A stretch of 64,000 nt of DNA. Origin: Atopobacter sp. AH10. GTDB taxonomy: Bacteria > Bacillota > Bacilli > Lactobacillales > Aerococcaceae. The stretch is from the NCBI RefSeq assembly GCF_003664595.1, contig NZ_QXPZ01000003.1:1-64000 (forward strand), written 5' to 3'. Under the pieces are notes generated by a model. It saw nothing but the letters and a program-made list of their open reading frames with translations. It was not told the DNA's origin and searched no databases. Shown one piece after another: positions 57,187 to 64,000 of the stretch. Numbering within the stretch: position 1 is the first letter of the stretch; each line of letters opens with the position of its first letter. A program made the position numbers and the translations under genes.

Positions 57187-57522
57187 GTGAGCAACTCTAT
57201 TCTGGATTCTGTTGAAGCAATCGAAAATGAAGCTCAACGAATCGAGCAAGAAGCAGCTAGTCGTGTCGCCAATCTGCTTAGTGATCATGAAGGTCAAGTA
57301 AGCGGATTGAAAGATTCTGCAGACAGTGAGTTGTCTGAATTTCAAGACAAACTTCGGTCGGACAAGGATATCGCTTTAGATGAAGTTCAGGTGAAATTGT
57401 CTAAAGAAGGTACCTCTGAAAAGCAGCGCTTGACGCAGGTCTTTGACCAACGACGTGAAGAGCTAGTAGAATTAACGATAAAGGAGGTTATTCACCGATA
57501 TGGCAATAGCAACGATGAATAA
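57187..57522 (+). CDS. ntpF: V-type ATPase subunit NtpF (peripheral stalk, G/H)
   Basis: A 111-aa highly charged coiled-coil protein (SVEAIENEAQRIEQEAASRVANLL and onward) at the first position of the operon. It is the peripheral stalk partner of subunit E, named NtpF in Enterococcus hirae. GTG start at 57187 after GGAGGTGGAG. Its end overlaps ntpI by 23 bases. Confidence 0.85.
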   Translation: MSNSILDSVEAIENEAQRIEQEAASRVANLLSDHEGQVSGLKDSADSELSEFQDKLRSDKDIALDEVQVKLSKEGTSEKQRLTQVFDQRREELVELTIKEVIHRYGNSNDE

Positions 57523-59443
57523 GGTGACTCTTATTGCACCACTCAATCAAAAGAACAGTTTGCTAAAAGCCATCCAATCTCTAGAAAAATTCGAAGTCTA
57601 TGACCTCAACCGTGAAGAGCAAGCGAGTGAAATTTTAGCCAATCATTATCAAGCTAAATTTTATCGCGCATTGGAATCGGAATTTGAACGAATTCAAAGC
57701 AATTCCGCTTTTCTCGATAAATATTTACCACAAATGAGTTTGTGGAAACACTATAGAAAGGCGCCTTTAAGTTTAACGCAAGAGGACTTGGAAGGGCAGT
57801 TGAGTCAAGAGGCTATCAAAGAGGATCTAGCTAAAGTCGAAGGGGCTAAAGAAGAGCTCAGTAGGATCGCTGATCGTTTGAAGGAACTTGGTCAGCATGA
57901 AGAAACTGCCAATAAATGGAAAAATATGAACTTCCATCCGAAAGCTTTGGCGCAATTTCGTCATTTAGCTTACTCGCTAGGGACTCTGCCACAATCTGCT
58001 GATAATGCCTATATTAAAGCAATTGATGATTCAGCTATTGCTTATGCTGAGGAGATTTATTCGGATAAGGATGATATTGGAGTTATTGTATTCTATCAAC
58101 CTCAATATGAAAGTGATGTACAAGTCCTGTTGAGGGAAAATCACTTTACTACTTTCCGCTATCCATTTACTAGTGCACCAGCTGATAAATTAAAAGAGAT
58201 AGAGGCAAATAGGCAAGAACTTCTTCAAAAGAGAGAAAGTATTGTGGCAAGCTTGAAGGCAAGTCAATCCATCAAAGAAAACTTTATTTTGGCTGAAGCA
58301 TACTACTATAATGCCATGCAACGTGAGGCAGCTAAGGCCTTGATAAAAGATTCAAACCATCTTTTTGCTATGGAAGGGTGGATGGAGAAAAATGAGCTCT
58401 CTGCTTTGATGCAGTACCTCAAAGAACGTTTTGAGGAAAATGATTTTGCTATCCTCTACAGAGAAGTTTTGCCAGAAGAAGTTGACCAAGTACCTATTCG
58501 TTTGAAGAATAATTCACTTGTTGAACCTTTTGAATTACTTACCGAAATGTTTGCCCTTCCTAAATACAATGAGATCGATCCGACACCATTTTTGATGCCT
58601 TTCTATTGTGTGTTTTTTGGAATGATGGCTGCTGATTTTGGTTATGGCCTAGTTTTGTGGCTTGGAACATTATTGGCTTTGAAGGCTCTACATTTAAGAG
58701 GCGCAATGAAGAAGAATATCAAACTCTTCCATATTTTGAGTTATCCGACTATGGTTTGGGGCTTGATTTTTGGATCTTTCTTCGGTTTTGAGATGCCAGT
58801 AGGGTTGCTTTCAACGTCTAAGGATGTTAATCAAATTTTGATCCTATCAGTTCTGTTAGGGGTCGTTCAAATATTTGTCGGTCTCTTATTGGCAACCCAT
58901 CTAAAGGTGAAAGAAAAGGATTATTATGGACTTTTTTCTGATGCTTTAGGTTGGCTAGGCCTTTTGATAGGCTTTGCTTTATGGATCACAGGGGCATTAG
59001 TCTTAAAAAATGATGGGCTTATTATCTTGGGTAAGGCTATAGCAGCTTTATCAGCATTAGCTATTGTTATGGCAACTGTTCTATCAAGCGATAATAAGTT
59101 AGTCGGCTTGGGATCTGGTTTGTATAATTTGTATGGTATTAGTGGCTATGTGGGAGATATTGTGTCCTATACCCGTTTAATGGCTCTATGCGTATCTGGG
59201 GCAAGTATAGGCACTGCTTTTAACTCTATTATTACCTTGTTACCAGGACCTGCACGCTTTACTATCGGAGTATTACTCTTTGTAGCACTGCATGGCTTAA
59301 ATATTTTCTTAAGTTACCTATCTGCTTACGTCCACGGTATTCGTTTGCAATTTGTTGAATTTTTCGGCAAGTTCTACGAAGGTGGCGGGAAAGCTTTCCA
59401 ACCATTAAAGATGTATGACAAAGATATCGAATTTAAAAAATAG
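57500..59443 (+). CDS. ntpI: V-type ATPase subunit I (a-type stator)
   Basis: A 647-aa subunit with an N-terminal cytoplasmic, coiled-coil half (residues 1-350) and a membrane half with about seven to eight helices (from PTPFLMPFYCVFFGMMAADFGYG). The motif SYTRLMALCVSGASIGTAFN is where the essential stator Arg lies, and the C-terminal LHGLNIFLSYLSAYVHGIRLQFVEFFGKFY (in part) is typical. It makes the ion half-channels with the c ring. Overlaps ntpF. Confidence 0.93.
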   Translation: MAIATMNKVTLIAPLNQKNSLLKAIQSLEKFEVYDLNREEQASEILANHYQAKFYRALESEFERIQSNSAFLDKYLPQMSLWKHYRKAPLSLTQEDLEGQLSQEAIKEDLAKVEGAKEELSRIADRLKELGQHEETANKWKNMNFHPKALAQFRHLAYSLGTLPQSADNAYIKAIDDSAIAYAEEIYSDKDDIGVIVFYQPQYESDVQVLLRENHFTTFRYPFTSAPADKLKEIEANRQELLQKRESIVASLKASQSIKENFILAEAYYYNAMQREAAKALIKDSNHLFAMEGWMEKNELSALMQYLKERFEENDFAILYREVLPEEVDQVPIRLKNNSLVEPFELLTEMFALPKYNEIDPTPFLMPFYCVFFGMMAADFGYGLVLWLGTLLALKALHLRGAMKKNIKLFHILSYPTMVWGLIFGSFFGFEMPVGLLSTSKDVNQILILSVLLGVVQIFVGLLLATHLKVKEKDYYGLFSDALGWLGLLIGFALWITGALVLKNDGLIILGKAIAALSALAIVMATVLSSDNKLVGLGSGLYNLYGISGYVGDIVSYTRLMALCVSGASIGTAFNSIITLLPGPARFTIGVLLFVALHGLNIFLSYLSAYVHGIRLQFVEFFGKFYEGGGKAFQPLKMYDKDIEFKK

Positions 59444-59459
59444 AAAATTGGAGGAATAA

Positions 59460-59945
<486 letters not shown>

Positions 59946-59978
59946 TCGCTGATTAATAAATAAGAAGGGGGTTATGTA

Positions 59979-60563
59979 GTGAAAGAACTGAATGCTCTTA
60001 AAGAGAAAGTCTTAGCTTCAGCTAGACAAGAAGCAGAGCAAAAAGTTGCCGACACAGAAGAACGCTGTGCCAGCGATTTGACAGCTCAAAAAGAAAAGAT
60101 GGCTCAATATATACTCGAACAAAAAGAGCTTATCAATCGTCGAGAACAAATGCGCTACGAACGCCTTACTCAAAAGCTGACGAATCAAAAGAATCAAGAT
60201 ATTTTGGCGCATAAAAGAAGCTTGTTGGAAGATTTGTTCCAACAAAGTTATGAAGTGATGGCGAATTGGTCGAGTGCTAGCCTAGCTGAATTTATAAAAG
60301 AAGTATTGCTTAGTTTAGATGAAAGTCATCAGTATGTTTTAAGTTTGGGCGAACGCTCAGCTAAACATCTATCTGCGCAAGATCAAGAGCTATTGGCTAA
60401 ACAATTTCCACAAATTAAGTGGTCAGAAAAACAAATTGAAAAACGTGCTGGTTTTGTTTTGAGTGATGACATGATTAATTTGAACTACTTTTTCGATGAC
60501 TTACTATCTGATTTGCGGAAAGAATTTGGAGCAGAATTAGCTAGAAAAGCCTTTGAATCTTAG
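59979..60563 (+). CDS. ntpE: V-type ATPase subunit E (peripheral stalk)
   Basis: A 194-aa protein with an N-terminal coiled coil (about 1-95, very rich in Glu, Lys and Gln) and a C-terminal globular domain. It pairs with NtpF to form the stator stalk that holds the A3B3 head. GTG start at 59979 with AAGGGGG 7 bases upstream. Position between K and C is as in E. hirae. Confidence 0.88.
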   Translation: MKELNALKEKVLASARQEAEQKVADTEERCASDLTAQKEKMAQYILEQKELINRREQMRYERLTQKLTNQKNQDILAHKRSLLEDLFQQSYEVMANWSSASLAEFIKEVLLSLDESHQYVLSLGERSAKHLSAQDQELLAKQFPQIKWSEKQIEKRAGFVLSDDMINLNYFFDDLLSDLRKEFGAELARKAFES

Positions 60564-60574
60564 GAGGTGGAGAA

Positions 60575-61582
60575 ATGAAAGAGCATGTTTACAACGCAGT
60601 GAACACAACTGTTCGTCTCATGGAAACCCGTCTCCTTAGTCAAGCTGACTTTGATACACTCCTTCATGCTGAAAACTTGCATGATGCATTAAGTCAATTA
60701 AAGAAAACCCGTTATGACTTTGATTTGGAAGCTCTTGAAAGTCAAAAAAACTTTGATCAATTGCTTACAGATGAGCTCAAAAAGCAATATCATGAATTGC
60801 TAGAAGTTGTTCCTGATCCTCGGATTATCAATCTTTTTGCCTTACGTTATAGCTACCATAATCTGAAAGTCTTATTGAAGGGGCAATTTACTGGAAGAGA
60901 TTTATCACATCTCATGATACCAATTGGCTTGTATAGTAAAGCTTCTTTACAAAACTTGGTAGAAACTGGGCAGTCAGAGCACTTACCTGATGTGATGGTT
61001 GAAGGAGTTAGTTTGGCTCTTAAAGATTATGAGGAAACTAAACGTGTTCAAGCTGCTGATGTCTATATGGATACTTATTACTTTAAGCACTTAAGGACTT
61101 TGGCAAATGAGCTTTTAGACAGTAGATTCAATTATCTAGTCAATATCATGATTGATTTGAAAAACTTATCTACCCTTATTCGGGCAAGACAAGGTCAACA
61201 TTCTAGAAGCTTTTTAATGACTGTTCTGTCTAGTTCTGGCACGGTGTCCAAGTTAGATTTAGTCAACTCTACTGAATCTGGGGAAGTAAAAGATGCCTTA
61301 CCGCTTTTTGAAGGGAAGGATTATAGCAAGGACTTAGAAAATATCTTTGCTAATGATGATGAACGTCAACTAGCTATGCATCTAGAAACTCTAGGAAATA
61401 GAATTGTCCATGACTTTTTAGCAGATGCCATGTTTGAGGGTTTTGGTCCAATGCCTGTTCTAGCTTATCTTTTCGCCGTGGAGATGGAGGTTCTTAATAT
61501 ACGCCTCATTTTAGTAGGGAAAGATAATGGCTTTAGTGAGGAAGAACTCAGAGAAAGGATGAATCCAATCAATGTCGCATAA
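60575..61582 (+). CDS. ntpC: V-type ATPase subunit C (d-type rotor adaptor)
   Basis: A 335-aa helical protein of the V-ATPase d/C family, with [22 protein letters not shown] (in part), the [10 protein letters not shown] motif and the closing [21 protein letters not shown] (in part). It links the central stalk to the c ring. AGGAGG 6 bases ahead of the ATG. Overlaps ntpG by 11 bases. Confidence 0.92.
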   Translation: MKEHVYNAVNTTVRLMETRLLSQADFDTLLHAENLHDALSQLKKTRYDFDLEALESQKNFDQLLTDELKKQYHELLEVVPDPRIINLFALRYSYHNLKVLLKGQFTGRDLSHLMIPIGLYSKASLQNLVETGQSEHLPDVMVEGVSLALKDYEETKRVQAADVYMDTYYFKHLRTLANELLDSRFNYLVNIMIDLKNLSTLIRARQGQHSRSFLMTVLSSSGTVSKLDLVNSTESGEVKDALPLFEGKDYSKDLENIFANDDERQLAMHLETLGNRIVHDFLADAMFEGFGPMPVLAYLFAVEMEVLNIRLILVGKDNGFSEEELRERMNPINVA

Positions 61583-61883
61583 AATAGCTGTTGTTGGTGA
61601 CAAAGATTCCATTTTGCCCTTTCGACTTCTCGGCTTCTCTGTGTATCCTGTGAATACTGCTAAAGAGGCTCGAACAAAAATCGATTCCTTAGCCAAGGAA
61701 GAAACAGGAATCATTTATTTAACAGAAGCCCTTGCTAAGGATATACCGGACACGATTCGTCGATATGATGACCAGCTTGTGCCGGCAATTATCCTTATTC
61801 CAAATCATTTGGGATCTCTAGGTATAGGTCTGGATCGAGTGCAAGAGAATGTTGAAAAGGCAGTTGGACAAAATATTTTATAG
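61572..61883 (+). CDS. ntpG: V-type ATPase subunit F (NtpG)
   Basis: A 103-aa protein with the subunit F pattern [59 protein letters not shown] (described in part). It forms the central stalk with subunit D. Overlap with ntpC implies coupled translation. Confidence 0.92.
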   Translation: MSHKIAVVGDKDSILPFRLLGFSVYPVNTAKEARTKIDSLAKEETGIIYLTEALAKDIPDTIRRYDDQLVPAIILIPNHLGSLGIGLDRVQENVEKAVGQNIL

Positions 61884-61902
61884 CCGGTGAGGAGGAAGCT
61901 TT

Positions 61903-63687
61903 TTGAAACAAGGAAAAATTATTAAGGTTTCCGGGCCTTTAGTCACTGCTGAAGGAATGTCGGATGCCAATATCCAAGATATTTGCCGAGTTGGCGATCT
62001 AGGCCTTATCGGTGAAATTATCGAAATGCGTAAAGATGTGGCCTCTATTCAGGTGTATGAAGAAACATCTGGTGTAGGGCCAAATGAACCTGTTGTGACA
62101 ACTGGGGAAGCCCTGTCTGTCGAATTAGGTCCTGGGCTAATTGCTCAAATGTTTGACGGGATTCAACGTCCCTTGGATACTTTTAGAGAAAAAACAAACT
62201 CTGACTTTTTGAAACGTGGGGTGAGCATTCACTCGCTTGATCGAGATAAAGAATGGCACTTCACACCAAATGTCAAAGTTGGGGATGAAGTAGTTCCTGG
62301 CGATATTGTGGGGACTGTTCAAGAAACATCGGTTGTTGAACATCGGATTATGGTTCCAAATGGTGTGTCAGGTAAGATTACTTCTATTGCAGAAGGTGAT
62401 TATACCGTTGACCAAATCGTTTATACTATCCAAAAAGAAAATGGGGTCTTTGAGGGGTCTTTGATGCAAAAATGGCCAGTTCGTCGTGGACGTCCATTTG
62501 CTCAAAAAATGAACCCTAATGTTCCTATGTTAACAGGACAACGAGTTATTGATACCTTTTTCCCTGTAACTAAGGGAGGAGCAGCGGCGGTTCCTGGACC
62601 TTTCGGAGCTGGTAAAACGGTCGTACAACACCAAGTAGCGAAATTTGCTGATGTGGATATCGTTGTTTACGTTGGTTGCGGTGAACGTGGTAATGAAATG
62701 ACCGACGTATTAAATGAATTTCCAGAATTGATTGACCCAACTACAGGTCAATCCATCATGCAGCGGACAGTATTAATCGCTAATACCTCTAATATGCCAG
62801 TAGCGGCTCGTGAAGCTTCTATTTACACGGGGATTACTATTGCTGAGTACTTCCGTGATATGGGTTATCACGTCGCTATCATGGCTGATTCTACCTCACG
62901 TTGGGCGGAAGCTCTTCGTGAAATGTCTGGCCGTTTGGAAGAAATGCCAGGGGATGAAGGCTATCCTGCTTACTTAGGTTCACGTATTGCAGAATACTAT
63001 GAACGTGCAGGTTTGGTGAAGACACTTGGTTCAAAAGGCCGTGTGGGTTCTGTTACAGCGATTGGAGCCGTTTCTCCTCCAGGTGGGGATATTTCTGAAC
63101 CAGTCACTCAAAATACCTTACGGGTTGTAAAAGTCTTCTGGGCTTTGGATTCTAGCTTAAGTCAAAAGCGGCATTTCCCAGCAATTAACTGGTTGAACTC
63201 TTATTCTCTTTACAATGATGAAGTAGGTAAATGGTATGACGAAAATGTTCAAGCTAACTATGACAAAGGCGTTCGTCATGCAATGGCCACTTTGCAAGAA
63301 GAATCTAGCTTACAAGAAATTGTTCAATTGGTTGGGTTAGAAAGCTTGTCTGAAAAAGACCGTATGACTATGTTAGTGGCTAAAATGTTGCGTGAAGACT
63401 TCTTGCAACAAAACGCTTTTGATGAGGTCGATACCTTCTCTTCTCGTGAAAAACAAGCGAAGCTCTTAAATGCTATTCTTCATTTTGAAGAAGCTGGTCG
63501 TCAAGCGATGGAATTAGGGGCTTACTATGAGGAGATTGAAAAGGGCAGCCTTGAAGTTAGGGATAAGATTGCACGGGCGAAATTTATTCCAGAAGCAGAT
63601 AAGGCACAAATCGATAGCATTAACGACTTAGTTGATCAAATCATGAAAGAAACTGTCCAAAATGGAGGGATGACAAATAATGATTAA
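61903..63687 (+). CDS. ntpA: V-type ATPase catalytic subunit A
   Basis: A 594-aa catalytic subunit. It contains the V-type non-homologous insert (about residues 110-190), the P-loop [10 protein letters not shown] (about 231-240), [13 protein letters not shown], and [27 protein letters not shown] (in part). It starts with TTG at 61903 with GAGGAGG 8 bases upstream. No later start gives a complete N-terminal beta-barrel. Overlaps ntpB by 8 bases. Confidence 0.95.
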   Translation: MKQGKIIKVSGPLVTAEGMSDANIQDICRVGDLGLIGEIIEMRKDVASIQVYEETSGVGPNEPVVTTGEALSVELGPGLIAQMFDGIQRPLDTFREKTNSDFLKRGVSIHSLDRDKEWHFTPNVKVGDEVVPGDIVGTVQETSVVEHRIMVPNGVSGKITSIAEGDYTVDQIVYTIQKENGVFEGSLMQKWPVRRGRPFAQKMNPNVPMLTGQRVIDTFFPVTKGGAAAVPGPFGAGKTVVQHQVAKFADVDIVVYVGCGERGNEMTDVLNEFPELIDPTTGQSIMQRTVLIANTSNMPVAAREASIYTGITIAEYFRDMGYHVAIMADSTSRWAEALREMSGRLEEMPGDEGYPAYLGSRIAEYYERAGLVKTLGSKGRVGSVTAIGAVSPPGGDISEPVTQNTLRVVKVFWALDSSLSQKRHFPAINWLNSYSLYNDEVGKWYDENVQANYDKGVRHAMATLQEESSLQEIVQLVGLESLSEKDRMTMLVAKMLREDFLQQNAFDEVDTFSSREKQAKLLNAILHFEEAGRQAMELGAYYEEIEKGSLEVRDKIARAKFIPEADKAQIDSINDLVDQIMKETVQNGGMTNND

Positions 63688-64000
63688 AGAATATCGTACA
63701 GTCAGTGAAGTTGTCGGCCCTTTGATGGCGGTGGAGCATGTAGAAGGCGTTAAATTTGACGAACTTGTTGAAATCGAAATGCAGGACGGCACAATTCGTC
63801 ATGGGCAAGTTTTGGAAGTCCAAGAAGATAAAGCCATGGTTCAAATATTTGAAGGCCCAAGTGGGATTAACCTTCGTGACACCAAGGTGCGTTTTAGAGG
63901 TAAACCTCTTTCCTTAAACGTATCAGAAGACATGGTGGGGCGTATCTTTGATGGGATGGGGAACATCATTGATGGTGGACCAGACATTATCCCAGAAGCT
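63680..64000 (+). CDS. ntpB: V-type ATPase regulatory subunit B, N-terminal part (cut by window edge)
   Basis: The ATG at 63680 opens a frame, [20 protein letters not shown] and on through GIFEGPSG-like ([10 protein letters not shown]) and [14 protein letters not shown], that runs off the right edge at codon 107. These are typical of the non-catalytic B subunit, which alternates with A in the head. GGAGGGATG precedes it inside ntpA. ntpD should follow outside the window. Confidence 0.93.
   Translation, partial: MIKEYRTVSEVVGPLMAVEHVEGVKFDELVEIEMQDGTIRHGQVLEVQEDKAMVQIFEGPSGINLRDTKVRFRGKPLSLNVSEDMVGRIFDGMGNIIDGGPDIIPEA

Overview
The window is a stretch of low-GC Gram-positive chromosome. Gene content and order point to the order Lactobacillales: rpoY-rnjA, ylaN-ftsW, ylbG-rsmD-coaD, comEA-comEC-holA-rpsT, rpsO-pnp-rnjB and an Enterococcus-type ntp V-ATPase operon. 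An Aerococcaceae-like genus (Aerococcus/Facklamia type) is my best guess, but that is inference from gene order and composition, not a search result. I saw no rRNA genes, tRNA genes or CRISPR array.

Layout. 1-480: end of an IS21-family element (istA leaving the left edge, with terminal repeats). 660-6560: three tandem 479-aa paralogous APC-superfamily (YjeM-like) transporters, each with its own terminator and palindromic AAGCGCTT (cre-like) motifs. 6609-9500 (minus): RNase J1, RNA polymerase epsilon subunit and peptide deformylase. 9970-14842: pyruvate dehydrogenase complex operon E1a-E1b-E2-E3. 14950-26340: a PurBox-rich control region and a ten-gene purine operon (S-Q-L-F-M-N-H-D-E-K) that lacks purC and purB. 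26366-30080: a heterodimeric ABC multidrug-type exporter preceded by a strong promoter, a 23-codon leader ORF and an intrinsic terminator, the architecture of a ribosome-mediated attenuator as known for B. subtilis bmrBCD. 30253-33455: UPF0223 protein, inositol monophosphatase-like protein and BipA/TypA. 33671-37667: YlaN, FtsW, YlbC-like, YlbG, RsmD and CoaD, largely overlapping and so translationally coupled. 37961-42179: ComEA, ComEC and HolA (DNA uptake; clamp loader). 42392-42646 (minus): ribosomal protein S20.

42870-49310: a less conventional block: tandem 35-nt repeats with micro-ORFs, a CitMHS transporter, a secreted rhodanese with a plausible active-site Cys, an orphan membrane protein, uvrB, and a second secreted rhodanese-like protein without catalytic Cys. 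49361-54729: rpsO with an H-type pseudoknot leader, pnp with a structured leader, RNase J2 and a ThiT-like S component. 54775-56226: cardiolipin synthase. 56437-56786 (minus): a 95-aa gene whose consensus promoter carries a LexA box between -35 and -10 and a second box just downstream. 57104-64000: ntpFIKECGAB of a V-type ATPase with Na+-binding residues in the c ring; ntpB is cut by the right edge.

The observations most worth a second look are the leader-ORF attenuator before the ABC exporter, the doubly LexA-boxed small gene, the rpsO pseudoknot leader, the duplicated PurBox pairs, and the triplicated transporter genes with conserved control elements.
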